In this document: positions 1 to 8,454 of the stretch, piece by piece | Numbering within the stretch: the first letter of the stretch is position 1 | Layout: the number at the start of each line of letters is the position of its first letter | NCBI GenBank assembly: GCA_003480165.1 | Contig: QUIQ01000004.1 | Span: forward strand, 1 to 64,000 | Direction: 5' to 3' | Length of the DNA: 64,000 nucleotides | Source: Firmicutes bacterium AM41-11 | Lineage (GTDB): Bacteria > Bacillota_I > Bacilli_A > Erysipelotrichales > Erysipelotrichaceae | Notes under the pieces: model-generated | Told to the model about the DNA's origin: nothing | The model's input: the letters and a program-made list of their open reading frames with translations, nothing else | Database searches by the model: none | Position numbers and translations under genes: made by a program

Positions 1-3
1 ATA

Positions 4-75
4 GCAAGCTGCTGGGTTTTTTTATGTCTGACCTTTTATCTGCATGTGAGCCTACGAACAGGCAAGCTGCTGGGT
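4..75. repeat. Pair of 14-bp direct repeats
   Basis: GCAAGCTGCTGGGT occurs at 4-17 and again at 62-75, each followed within a few bases by a T-run and TTATG. The first copy could be the 3' arm of a terminator whose 5' arm lies before the window. The second copy has no matching 5' arm in view. No gene is visible in 1-189. Confidence 0.6.
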
Positions 76-97
76 CATTTTTTTATGCTTTTAAGAT

Positions 98-128
98 AGA
101 GCTTAAAAATTGTAAGCTCTTTTTTTTG
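98..128 (+). terminator. Rho-independent terminator upstream of pulA
   Basis: AGAGCTTA (98-105) pairs with TAAGCTCT (113-120), followed by a run of T. It probably ends the gene that precedes the window. Confidence 0.75.
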
Positions 129-189
129 GCTTTTTCAGACTTTTTTTTATGACTCATGGTAGAATATTATTTAGATTGGAGCGATATTT

Positions 190-2292
190 ATGCGGATGAG
201 AAATGCTTTTGAAGCATATTTTGATGACTATAATTTAATTAATGTTTATATGTCCAAATCCTTTTATAATGGACAAAGTAATTCCTTTCATTTAAAGGAT
301 TCAAGAAACCGAATTATTCCTTTAACCATTCAATCTATGGCGGAGTTCTCGAATGGATACGTCCATTATAAATGTGGGCTAAATAATAGTATTCAAATTG
401 GAGAAGAGTACACCATTTACGAGGAACATTGCCAAACAGCCATATGTCAATATTCCCATATTGTTAAGACAAATCGATTTAATGATTCCTATGTCTATCA
501 TGGTCAAGATCTCGGTTGTACCTATACTCCAAAGCGCACAACATTTAAACTTTGGGCACCAACCGCTCATATGATTTGTCTTTGTATCAACCATAATCAA
601 AAAGATGAAGTCATTGCGATGCATCGCTATGAACATGGGGTCTTCCTTTGTCATATAGATGAGGATTGTTTAAATGATCGTTATCATTTTTTAGTTCGTT
701 CAAACGGGGCATGGACAGAGTGCATTGATCCATATAACTGGTTCTGTGGAGCGGATTCAAAATATTCGGTTGTACAATCTTTTGATGAACTTCCTATGCC
801 AGAAAGAATTCCTATACCTAAGCTTACAAGCAATTGCGATGCGATTATTTACGAAGCCAATATTCGTGATCTTACTTCGATGCCAAATCTTTCTTTGAAA
901 CATCCAAAGAAATTCAAAGGGTTTACCGAAGAAAATGAAACTACTAAAGAAAAATCTTATGGCTTTTCTTATTTGAAATCACTGGGATTTACACATCTTC
1001 AATTGATGCCTGTTTTTGATTTTGGCAGTGTTGATGAAACTTTCCCGAATATTTACTATAACTGGGGTTATGATCCAGTCTCTTATCGTTGTTTAGAAGG
1101 AAGTTATGCGCGTGATCCAAAAGATGCGAAACAACGTGTTTTAGATTTTGCCCATTTAGTGCAAGATTGTCATAAAGCAGGAATTCGAGTGAATCTAGAT
1201 TTAGTCTTTAATCATGTGTATCACAAAGAAACTTTTCCTTTAGAGCAATTGGTACCAAATTATTATTTCTTAATGAATCAACAAGGAGAATTCTCTAATG
1301 GTAGTTTCTGTGGCAATGATATTGATTCTCATCCACCAATGTCGCGAAAATATCTTGTCGAAACTTGTAGACGCATTGTAGAAATCTATGATGTGGATGG
1401 CTTCCGGTTTGATCTTATGGGAATTTTGGATATTAACCTCATGAATGAAATCACTACGGTTTGTCGCAAAATTAAACCGGATTTCATGATTTATGGAGAA
1501 GGCTGGAACATGCCAAGTTTTGTTCCTGAGGAACTACGTGCGAGTCAAAACAATCAGATTAAAATGCCCCACGTTGGTCATTTCTCTGATGGTTTTCGCA
1601 ATACGGTGCGAGGTTCCAATGCATCCCTTGATCAAAAGGGCTATGCATCCGGAGATTTCTCATTAATTTATTCAATGATGGATCGAATGAGTGCGAGTGG
1701 TAATGCGTATGATTCTCCAGAAAAAGTTATTAATTACGTTGAATGTCACGATAATCATACTTTATGGGATAAAAATCACTTTTGTTGCCACGATGAACCA
1801 GCGGACATTCGTGCTAAACGACAGGTTTTAGCTACGGCTATGGTTTTATTAGCCCAAGGTGTTCCTTTTTTACATGCAGGCCAGGAATTTGCCCGTACGA
1901 AGCAAAAACTAGGTAATACATATAATTTATCGGACAATGTCAATCAAATCAATTATCAACGAAGAGATATGTTTATTGATGTCGTTAACCAAGTGAAAGC
2001 CTTGATTCAAATTCGTAAACAACATCCTTGTTTCCGCCTTTCTACTACACAAAAAACACGGGAACAAGTCTTTTTCCAAACGATTGAAGATACCGTATTA
2101 GTCTATGAGTGTCACGAAGGAAGTGATGCCACGATTTCTTTCTTTAATCCTTCGCCCAATACCTACTATTATGGTTGTAATGCGGATGTTGCGATTTTAT
2201 TTGATAATGGAAATTCGAACTCTTCCAAATGTAGTTCAATATGTATTGCACCATATAGTGCTGTTGTTGGGGCATATGTGGAAAAGGGTTGA
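190..2292 (+). CDS. pulA: Type I pullulanase (alpha-1,6 debranching enzyme)
   Basis: Glycoside hydrolase family 13 enzyme that hydrolyses alpha-1,6 branch points of pullulan, glycogen or limit dextrins. The 700-residue length fits Bacillus-type PulA. An N-terminal CBM48-like part precedes the barrel. The type I signature YNWGYDP is near residue 290. Conserved region I (DLVFNHVY) is near 340, region II (GFRFDLM, nucleophile Asp near 408) follows, then region III (YGEGW, acid/base Glu near 437) and region IV (ECHDNHTLWD, Asp near 521). There is no signal peptide, so it probably acts in the cytoplasm on glycogen or imported oligosaccharides. TTGGAG lies 8 nt before the ATG. A weak -10 (TAGAAT, 160-165) is the only promoter hint. 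guaB follows after 50 nt. Confidence 0.95.
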   Translation: MRMRNAFEAYFDDYNLINVYMSKSFYNGQSNSFHLKDSRNRIIPLTIQSMAEFSNGYVHYKCGLNNSIQIGEEYTIYEEHCQTAICQYSHIVKTNRFNDSYVYHGQDLGCTYTPKRTTFKLWAPTAHMICLCINHNQKDEVIAMHRYEHGVFLCHIDEDCLNDRYHFLVRSNGAWTECIDPYNWFCGADSKYSVVQSFDELPMPERIPIPKLTSNCDAIIYEANIRDLTSMPNLSLKHPKKFKGFTEENETTKEKSYGFSYLKSLGFTHLQLMPVFDFGSVDETFPNIYYNWGYDPVSYRCLEGSYARDPKDAKQRVLDFAHLVQDCHKAGIRVNLDLVFNHVYHKETFPLEQLVPNYYFLMNQQGEFSNGSFCGNDIDSHPPMSRKYLVETCRRIVEIYDVDGFRFDLMGILDINLMNEITTVCRKIKPDFMIYGEGWNMPSFVPEELRASQNNQIKMPHVGHFSDGFRNTVRGSNASLDQKGYASGDFSLIYSMMDRMSASGNAYDSPEKVINYVECHDNHTLWDKNHFCCHDEPADIRAKRQVLATAMVLLAQGVPFLHAGQEFARTKQKLGNTYNLSDNVNQINYQRRDMFIDVVNQVKALIQIRKQHPCFRLSTTQKTREQVFFQTIEDTVLVYECHEGSDATISFFNPSPNTYYYGCNADVAILFDNGNSNSSKCSSICIAPYSAVVGAYVEKG

Positions 2293-2342
2293 AATGATAT
2301 CGCAAATTGCATATAATTCTATCAAAAATGGGAGGAAACATA

Positions 2343-3854
2343 ATGGCAAAATTTTACAAAGAACCATCACGCACTTTTAATGAATATTTACTGGTACCTG
2401 GATATACAGCAGAAGATTGCACACCAGATCGTGTAAGCTTAAAAACCCCTTTAGTTAAATTCAAAAAAGGCGAAGAACCTGCTTTATCTATGAATATTCC
2501 TATGGTATCCGCAATTATGCAAGCGGTCAGTGGAGAAAAACTTGCATGTGCTTTAGCACGTGAAGGTGGAATTAGTTTTATTTATGGATCACAAACCATT
2601 GAGTCACAAGCCCAAATGGTCCGTAATGTGAAAGCTACAAAGGCTGGATTTGTAGGAAGTGATTCAAATGTCAGTCCTGAATCGACTTTAGCAGATGTTC
2701 TTGCACTAAAAGCGCAAACCGGACATGCAACGATGGCTGTTACAGAAAATGGAGATGCCAATGGAAAATTGGTCGGAATCGTTACAAGTCGTGATTATCG
2801 TGTAAGCCGCATGGATCCAAGTGAAAAAGTTAAAAACTTTATGACACCGTTTGACAAATTAATTGTTGGTCATGAAGATATTACATTATCCGAAGCAAAT
2901 GATTTAATTTGGCAATATAAGTTGAATCAATTGCCTATTGTTGATAAAGATCAAAAGTTAGTGGCTTTTGTATTCCGTAAAGATTATGAAAGTCATAAGG
3001 ATCACCCATTAGAATTATTGGATGATAAAAAACGTTATATTGTTGGAGCGGGTATCAATACGCGTGATTATGAAAAACGTGTTCCTGCTTTAGTTGAAGC
3101 GGGTGTTGATGTTCTTTGTATTGACTCCTCGGAAGGATATTCTGCTTGGCAAGCCAATACCATTAAATGGATTCGTGACCATTATGGAGACTCTGTAAAA
3201 GTTGGAGCTGGTAATGTTGTAGATGAAGAAGGATTCCGTTTCTTAGCAGAAGCTGGAGCTGACTTTATTAAGATTGGAATCGGTGGCGGTTCTATTTGTA
3301 TTACCCGTGAACAAAAGGGAATCGGACGTGGTCAAGCAACTGCTACTTTGGATGTAGCCCAAGCGCGTGATAAGTACTTTGAAGAAACCGGTGTATATAT
3401 TCCTATTTGTAGTGATGGTGGTATTGTTCATGATTATCACATTACCTTAGCTTTAGCTTTTGGTGCTGACTTTGTGATGTTAGGTCGTTATTTTGCCCGT
3501 TTTGATGAAGCACCAAATAAACTTGTGACGGTTAATGGAAACTATATGAAAGAGTATTGGGGTGAAGGTTCAGCTCGTGCTCGTAACTGGCAACGTTATG
3601 ACATGGGTGGAAGTAATAAGATGGCCTTTGTAGAAGGGGTTGATTCTTATATTCCTTATGCCGGATCACTACAAGATAATGTACAATTAACTTTATCTAA
3701 AGTACGCCATACGATGTGTAACTGTGGATGTTTAACGATTCCCGAGCTACAAAAGAATGCTAAAGTTACTTTGGTTAGTAGTACAAGTATTGTCGAAGGT
3801 GGTGCTCATGATGTTGTGGTACGTGACGAGCACTTTGATGCAAAAACGAAATAA
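2343..3854 (+). CDS. guaB: IMP dehydrogenase, Tritrichomonas-like type
   Basis: Oxidises IMP to XMP with NAD+, the committed step of GMP synthesis. GGGAGGA lies just before the ATG at 2343, which sets the start inside a slightly longer open frame. The product has 503 residues: a barrel interrupted by a CBS pair (about 105-220). The catalytic loop [10 protein letters not shown] carries Cys319, and the mobile flap RNWQRYD carries Arg418-Tyr419. That numbering and length equal the protist T. foetus enzyme as I remember it. The loop, the flap and the C-terminal EGGAHDVVV segment also look like that enzyme rather than the common bacterial GuaB. A strong terminator follows directly, so transcription probably ends here. 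Confidence 0.95.
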   Translation: MAKFYKEPSRTFNEYLLVPGYTAEDCTPDRVSLKTPLVKFKKGEEPALSMNIPMVSAIMQAVSGEKLACALAREGGISFIYGSQTIESQAQMVRNVKATKAGFVGSDSNVSPESTLADVLALKAQTGHATMAVTENGDANGKLVGIVTSRDYRVSRMDPSEKVKNFMTPFDKLIVGHEDITLSEANDLIWQYKLNQLPIVDKDQKLVAFVFRKDYESHKDHPLELLDDKKRYIVGAGINTRDYEKRVPALVEAGVDVLCIDSSEGYSAWQANTIKWIRDHYGDSVKVGAGNVVDEEGFRFLAEAGADFIKIGIGGGSICITREQKGIGRGQATATLDVAQARDKYFEETGVYIPICSDGGIVHDYHITLALAFGADFVMLGRYFARFDEAPNKLVTVNGNYMKEYWGEGSARARNWQRYDMGGSNKMAFVEGVDSYIPYAGSLQDNVQLTLSKVRHTMCNCGCLTIPELQKNAKVTLVSSTSIVEGGAHDVVVRDEHFDAKTK

Positions 3855-3860
3855 TATGGA

Positions 3861-3889
3861 AAGAGAATCCTTTGATTCTCTTTTTTTTA
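3861..3889 (+). terminator. guaB terminator
   Basis: AGAGAATC (3862-3869) pairs with GATTCTCT (3874-3881), followed by about eight T. It lies 7 nt after the guaB stop codon. Confidence 0.9.
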
Positions 3890-3895
3890 TCTGCG

Positions 3896-3904
3896 TGGTA
3901 CTAT
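3896..3904 (+). promoter_or_regulatory. Extended -10 promoter for the MarR-NrdG fusion and nrdD
   Basis: TGG followed by TACTAT (3899-3904) lies right after the guaB terminator. Only 7 nt separate it from the ATG at 3912 and no Shine-Dalgarno is present, so the transcript may start at or near the start codon. No good -35 is seen at normal spacing. Confidence 0.4.
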
Positions 3905-3911
3905 TTTGAAT

Positions 3912-5054
3912 ATGGATAGACAAACAGATTTTTTGCTGAATATTAGTGTTCTTTATCGCAGTACCCAAAAATATTACGATCGCATGCTTCAGAGTATTCA
4001 ATTGACGTATGCGCAATTGCCGATTTTAATAATGATTTTTGAACAAGAGGGAATTACTATGCGCCAGATTGCAGAATCTGGTGTGTACGATAAAGGCACA
4101 ATTTCTAAAAATGTAAAACACTTAGAACAAGAAGGCTATATTTTGATTCAGCCTTCGAAACAAGATAAACGAAATAAAGAATTATATACAACCGATTACG
4201 CTAAACAGAATATGTCAAAAGTCTATGCGGTACGCAGAGATTGGTGGCAGCATTTAATCCAATCTATTGATCAAAAACAATTTGAACAATTTGTCGGAAG
4301 TTATGAAATTATGGCAAAAAATGCGCGGCAGTATGAGCAATCAAGTCCAAATGAAATCACCTTTTTTGATTGGAAAAAAGTCAGTCTTGAACATTATCCC
4401 AATCAACTTTCGACCGTATTATATATGGGCGGAAGTAACTTTCGTTCTCCCTTTGATACCCATCCAGAGTTGGTTTTTATCAAAGAAAGCTTAGAAGCGC
4501 TCGATTTAGATAAGATTTGTACGTATTTGAACAAACGCAAAGAAGTTCTCCAAGCAGTTTGTTTTGAAGGTGGCGAACCGTTTATGTCCGATTTATTGCC
4601 ATCCTTTTTGTCTTATACAAAAAAACTTGGGTATTTAAACAAAGTGAAAACCAATGGTTGTTTCCCAGGGATGATGAAAGATATGATTGACCAAGGCCTG
4701 ATAGATTTTGTAGAGCTGCAAATAATGAACTCACCACGACTTTACGCAAAATCTATTGGGATGAACAGTTTTGATATTACCCCTGTTGAACAATCTTTAG
4801 ATATTTTAAAAACAAGTGCTATAGATTATCAATGTACACTAGTTTTGGTCAAAGAATATCATTCTTTATCGGCTGTAGAAACTATCGCAAAGTGGTTATC
4901 TGGTATTAAAAAACTAGTTGTTTATACCGATATTGAATCTTGCCATACTATTGAATCGCATTTACATAATGTTGAAATTGACCAATTAGAAAAGATGATG
5001 GATATACTGAACAAAACGTTATCCCATGTAGAATTTAGAGGTGCGCCATGTTAA
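3912..5054 (+). CDS. MarR-type DNA-binding domain fused to cysteine-less NrdG-like radical SAM domain
   Basis: Residues 1 to about 140 form a MarR winged helix (MRQIAESGVYDKGTISKNVK, then HLEQEGYI). Residues from about 158 align with the anaerobic ribonucleotide reductase activase family: KVSLEHYPNQLSTVLYMGG, GGEP near residue 220, an NSP-x-x-YA-x-x-IG element near 275, and VELRG-like VEFRG at the end. The cluster motif CxxxCxxC is replaced by SNFRSPFD, with Ser175, Ser179 and Asp182 where the cysteines should be, so it cannot bind the usual [4Fe-4S] cluster. Its stop overlaps the nrdD start by 7 nt, so the two are coupled. The likely role is regulation of nrdD rather than activation; this is inference. 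TTG at 3906 is an alternative start. Confidence 0.8.
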   Translation: MDRQTDFLLNISVLYRSTQKYYDRMLQSIQLTYAQLPILIMIFEQEGITMRQIAESGVYDKGTISKNVKHLEQEGYILIQPSKQDKRNKELYTTDYAKQNMSKVYAVRRDWWQHLIQSIDQKQFEQFVGSYEIMAKNARQYEQSSPNEITFFDWKKVSLEHYPNQLSTVLYMGGSNFRSPFDTHPELVFIKESLEALDLDKICTYLNKRKEVLQAVCFEGGEPFMSDLLPSFLSYTKKLGYLNKVKTNGCFPGMMKDMIDQGLIDFVELQIMNSPRLYAKSIGMNSFDITPVEQSLDILKTSAIDYQCTLVLVKEYHSLSAVETIAKWLSGIKKLVVYTDIESCHTIESHLHNVEIDQLEKMMDILNKTLSHVEFRGAPC

Positions 5055-7087
5055 AAGTTGTAAAAAGAGATGGTAGTGTTGTTGCTTTTGACATCAAAAA
5101 AATTCAAGCAGCGATGTTGAAAGCTTTTCAATCCTTAAATAAGGATACCAATGCGGATATTATTGAATTATTGAGTTTACGGGTTACTAGTCTATTTGAT
5201 TCAAAAATCCAAAATCAAAAGATTCAAGTAGAAGATATCCAGGATTGTGTTGAACAAACTCTATCGGTATCGGGTTATGCAGAAGTCGCAAAAGCATATA
5301 TTTTATATCGTAAACAACGCGAAACAGTGCGGGAAATTCAAAGTCAAACGGTTGCCTATCAACAGGCTATGGAAAAATACATCAATGGCGAAACGGAGTA
5401 TGGTAAAGACAATTTACTATCGCTTTATTCCGTAGGTGGTTTGATGTTATCCAATTCTGGGGCTATCACAAAGAATTATTGGTTAAACTGTGTATATGAT
5501 CAACAAATCAGTCAGGCACATCAATCCGGTGATATCTATATACATGATTTAGATATGTTAAGTGGGGATAGTGCTGCCTGGTCTTTAAAGAATTTATTAT
5601 TGCGAGGTCTGCAAAGTGAAGATCAAAGAATCTATTGTCGTCCTGCCAAACATTTAATGAGTGCTTGTAATCAACTCGTTAATTTTTTAGGAATTATGCA
5701 AAATGAGTGGGCAGGGGCTCAAGGTATTCCGAGTTTTGACACCTATCTTGCACCTTTCATAAAAAAAGACAAAATGAGTTTACAAGAGGTAGAACGCTGC
5801 ATGGAAACTTTTGTCTATGGTGTAAATATGCCAAGTCGTTGGGGCTCACAATTGCCTTTTTCTACCATTCAGCTCGATTGGGATGTGCCCGAGGATTTAA
5901 AAGATGAACCTGCCATTGTAGGTGGTAAGAAACAAGATTTTACCTATGGACAATGCCAAGAAGAAATGAAAATGATTCAGAAAGCCTTTTTACATACGAT
6001 GTGTCATGGAAATGATACGGGGCGAACTTTTTCTTTTCCGATTCCTACAATCACGCTAAAAGATTCTTTTGATTGGAATGATGAAGAACGGAATGCCTTA
6101 TTGTTTGAATTTACCAGTAAATACGGGGCTCCATATTTTGCAAATCAAGTGGCATGTCAGTTTGCGTCGCCTAGAGAAAAACTATCCGATTTTGATCGTT
6201 TATATACAAAACCTTGCGGCTATTTTGGCTATGGAGAGAATTGTGGTTCTATGGGTATGGTTACGATAAATCTGCCTCGCCTTGCTTATTTAGCGAAAGA
6301 TGAAGATCATTTTTTTCAATTGTTGGAACAGCGTATGGATTTAGTTGCCCGTGCTCTAGATGTAAAAAAACAAGTTTTAAATCGCTTTTTAAGTGCCAAT
6401 TTATATCCTTATACGAAACAATGGATACAAGATTTTAACAGTTATTTTGGTACCTTTGGAATCATTGGTATGAATGAGACTTGTATCAACGCCCCTTGGT
6501 TGCAACAAAACCTTGGTGCAAAAGAAGGCCAGAAGTTTGCCCAAAAAGTACTAGAAACGATGCGCAAGCGCTTATTGCTTTATCAAAAAAACTATCACAT
6601 GTTTTTCAATTTAGAAGCAACACCGGCAGAAAGTGCCGGAATGTGGTTTGTAGAAAAAGATAAACAGGCTTTTTCTGATACCATCGCCTTTTCAAAAAAT
6701 TACTATACGAATAGTTCAAATTTACCGGTTGACTATACCGATGATGTTTTTGAAGCCTTGAGTATAGTGCAGAATTTATGTCCGATTTATAATGGTGGAT
6801 CGGTTTTCCATGTTTTCTTAGATAAGCGGATTAATCGTTGGCAAGATTGTCGCAATCTTGTGTCCCAAATTGCTCATTCTTTTTCGGTACCATATTTTAC
6901 CATTTCTCCCATATATTCGATTTGTATGAAAGATGGGTATTTATCGGGTATGAAGGAAAGTTGTCCTTTCTGCGAATCAAAAGTAGAAAAATGGTCAAGA
7001 ATTGCTGGCTATTACCAACCGATTGAAGATTGGAATTCGGCCAAAAAACAAGAATTTATGGATCGTCTAAATTTCACACTAGAATAG
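5048..7087 (+). CDS. nrdD: Anaerobic (class III) ribonucleoside-triphosphate reductase
   Basis: Reduces ribonucleoside triphosphates to deoxyribonucleotides using a glycyl radical, without oxygen. The N-terminal 90 residues are an ATP-cone (VVKRDGSVVAFDIKKIQ) for allosteric control. Family blocks such as INLPRLAY follow. The C-terminus has the metal site (CMKDGYLSG, CPFC) and the radical-bearing motif RIAGYYQP with Gly at about 654. AGAGGTG precedes the ATG, which overlaps the stop of the fusion gene. No functional nrdG is next to it. The only NrdG-like protein here lacks its cluster cysteines, so an activase must be encoded elsewhere. Confidence 0.95.
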   Translation: MLKVVKRDGSVVAFDIKKIQAAMLKAFQSLNKDTNADIIELLSLRVTSLFDSKIQNQKIQVEDIQDCVEQTLSVSGYAEVAKAYILYRKQRETVREIQSQTVAYQQAMEKYINGETEYGKDNLLSLYSVGGLMLSNSGAITKNYWLNCVYDQQISQAHQSGDIYIHDLDMLSGDSAAWSLKNLLLRGLQSEDQRIYCRPAKHLMSACNQLVNFLGIMQNEWAGAQGIPSFDTYLAPFIKKDKMSLQEVERCMETFVYGVNMPSRWGSQLPFSTIQLDWDVPEDLKDEPAIVGGKKQDFTYGQCQEEMKMIQKAFLHTMCHGNDTGRTFSFPIPTITLKDSFDWNDEERNALLFEFTSKYGAPYFANQVACQFASPREKLSDFDRLYTKPCGYFGYGENCGSMGMVTINLPRLAYLAKDEDHFFQLLEQRMDLVARALDVKKQVLNRFLSANLYPYTKQWIQDFNSYFGTFGIIGMNETCINAPWLQQNLGAKEGQKFAQKVLETMRKRLLLYQKNYHMFFNLEATPAESAGMWFVEKDKQAFSDTIAFSKNYYTNSSNLPVDYTDDVFEALSIVQNLCPIYNGGSVFHVFLDKRINRWQDCRNLVSQIAHSFSVPYFTISPIYSICMKDGYLSGMKESCPFCESKVEKWSRIAGYYQPIEDWNSAKKQEFMDRLNFTLE

Positions 7088-7141
7088 ATCCTTCTTCTTT
7101 TGGTAGTATTTTTATAGGAAGATAGAAAGGAGAAACCATTG

Positions 7142-7348
7142 ATGTATACTTATAGGACAGAAATTTTACCAGTTAGTACAAAGTTTTTTTCCGACAAAGC
7201 GGATCAAAAGGATATCTCTATTTTGGATGATTTATTAAATCAGAGAACCAGTGAAGGCTGGGAGTTAGTAACATATGATTACATGGCGACTTCTATGCAA
7301 ATAAAGGGGGCATTTGTCGTTACTTTCCGAAAAGAAAGAAACCAATAG
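7142..7348 (+). CDS. DUF4177-like small protein
   Basis: This 68-residue protein resembles the DUF4177 family: an MYTYRTEILPV opening, an LLNQRTSEGWELV centre and a VTFRKE end. Function is unknown. The start is the ATG at 7142, with AAAGGAG 9 nt upstream; a TTG just before it is less likely. It lies 54 nt after nrdD with no terminator between, so it may be cotranscribed with nrdD. No signal peptide or membrane segment is seen. Confidence 0.75.
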   Translation: MYTYRTEILPVSTKFFSDKADQKDISILDDLLNQRTSEGWELVTYDYMATSMQIKGAFVVTFRKERNQ

Positions 7349-7387
7349 ATGTCTAAAAGGATGTTTATGATTCGATTGGCAAATCGC

Positions 7388-7415
7388 TTGATGTTTCAGA
7401 ATAATTATCTATAAT
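7388..7415 (+). promoter_or_regulatory. Promoter giving a leaderless transcript
   Basis: TTGATG (7388-7393), 16 bp, perfect TATAAT (7410-7415). The ATG of the next gene starts 7 nt after the -10, where transcription itself should begin. Confidence 0.65.
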
Positions 7416-7422
7416 AGAGACT

Positions 7423-7665
7423 ATGAACGAAGATGAAATGATTAAAGAATTGGCTCAGCCTATTATTGAAAAATTGAAAGAAGTTGAATCAGAAATAGGT
7501 GATCGTGAGTTTGCTGAAATACCGCAGATTCGCTTGGTTCGTCAACCAATGGCAGAACCAATGGTTGTTGATGGATTTGAAATCACAGATGAGTTCCTTG
7601 AAAAGCTGGAAGAGTACGTTCAAGATGAGCTGGAAATGATGCATAAACCATCAATCTTACATTAA
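7423..7665 (+). CDS. Hypothetical acidic protein, 80 residues
   Basis: I do not recognise this family. It is a short, acidic, charged protein with two predicted helical ends (DEMIKELAQPIIEKLKEVE and DEFLEKLEEYVQDELEMMH) around a conserved-looking centre (IPQIRLVRQPMAEPMVVDGFEIT). There is no signal peptide or membrane segment. No Shine-Dalgarno precedes the ATG; instead a perfect -10 lies 7 nt away, so translation is probably leaderless. An internal ATG at 7438 also lacks a good ribosome site. tRNA-Leu follows from its own promoter. Confidence 0.6.
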   Translation: MNEDEMIKELAQPIIEKLKEVESEIGDREFAEIPQIRLVRQPMAEPMVVDGFEITDEFLEKLEEYVQDELEMMHKPSILH

Positions 7666-7668
7666 TGC

Positions 7669-7697
7669 TTGATTTATTTTTTCGTTTACGATAAACT
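7669..7697 (+). promoter_or_regulatory. tRNA-Leu promoter
   Basis: TTGATT (7669-7674), 17 bp, TAAACT (7692-7697). This places the start of transcription a few bases before the tRNA. Confidence 0.6.
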
Positions 7698-7707
7698 AAT
7701 AAAGCAT

Positions 7708-7791
7708 GCGGGTGTGGTGAAATTGGCAGACACGATAGACTTAGGATCTATTGCCCCAAGCGTGCAGGTTCGAGTCCTGTCACCCGCACCA
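7708..7791 (+). tRNA. tRNA-Leu (anticodon UAG)
   Basis: Acceptor arms GCGGGTG (7708-7714) and CACCCGC (7781-7787) pair fully, followed by A and an encoded CCA (7789-7791). The anticodon stem ATAGA/TCTAT holds the loop CTTAGGA with anticodon TAG at 7742-7744. A variable arm and the TTCGAGTCC T-loop region are present, as expected for a class II leucine tRNA. Confidence 0.95.
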
Positions 7792-7803
7792 TTTAGTTTG
7801 TAC

Positions 7804-7834
7804 TGGTAAGCTTGTTTGGGCTTACCATTTTTTT
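7804..7834 (+). terminator. tRNA-Leu terminator
   Basis: TGGTAAGC (7804-7811) pairs with GCTTACCA (7820-7827), followed by seven T. Confidence 0.9.
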
Positions 7835-7848
7835 ATGGAGGACAGAAG

Positions 7849-8394
7849 ATGTCGGAATTCACAAAAATCGCAATTATGGACTCTTTAATTGATTTATTAA
7901 GAAAGAAACCATTCACAAAAATAACTGTAAAAGACATTGTTACGCATTGTGGAATTAATCGTAATACTTTTTATTATCATTTTGAAGATATCTATGATTT
8001 ACTGCACCAAACGGCAATCTATGAAATTAAAAAAACAGATATCGAACATATCACTTTGTTGAACTATCAAGAGAAGGTTAATCAAATCTTAAAAAGTTTA
8101 TCGGATAATAAATCGGTTGTTTTACATATATACAACTCCGTTGATACCAAACGAATGGTTGCCTATCTGCGATCCAGTTTTTTGCCGGCTTTAGATAATT
8201 ATTGTAAAGAATTGTTGATGGATTTAAATCTGCCAGTTACTGATGTAGATTTTTTCTTGGAAGCTTTATGCGATGCTTTGATTGGATTTTTGTTGAACTG
8301 GGCCGATCATCAATTTGATGAAGCTTTTTTCCAAGCTCGCTTTGATATGTTTACGCACTGGTTAAAGACCATTATTAATTTTAGTGAAAAATAG
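7849..8394 (+). CDS. TetR/AcrR family transcriptional regulator
   Basis: This 181-residue protein has an N-terminal TetR DNA-binding domain: an AIMDSLIDLLRKKPFTKITV start, then the turn element VKDIVTHCGINRNTFYYHFE. The C-terminal ligand domain resembles the DhaS-like or TetR_C group and gives no clue to the ligand. GGAGGA lies 6 nt before the ATG at 7849, so the longer open frame that starts inside the tRNA terminator is rejected. No obvious target gene is adjacent: upstream is a tRNA and downstream a T-box-controlled alaS. It may act on a distant gene. Confidence 0.85.
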   Translation: MSEFTKIAIMDSLIDLLRKKPFTKITVKDIVTHCGINRNTFYYHFEDIYDLLHQTAIYEIKKTDIEHITLLNYQEKVNQILKSLSDNKSVVLHIYNSVDTKRMVAYLRSSFLPALDNYCKELLMDLNLPVTDVDFFLEALCDALIGFLLNWADHQFDEAFFQARFDMFTHWLKTIINFSEK

Positions 8395-8419
8395 TCACAT
8401 GGCTTTTCTTCGATAGTAT

Positions 8420-8448
8420 TTGAATTTCTAATTTGTTCATGCTAGAAT
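8420..8448 (+). promoter_or_regulatory. alaS promoter
   Basis: TTGAAT (8420-8425), 17 bp, TAGAAT (8443-8448). Transcription would start near 8455, at the 5' end of the T-box leader. Confidence 0.65.
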
Positions 8449-8454
8449 GCATTT

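Noticed and set aside
3893..3925. Palindromic operator for the MarR domain at its own promoter
   Set aside because: Only four outer base pairs (CTAT/ATAG) match around the start codon, which is too weak to call a site.
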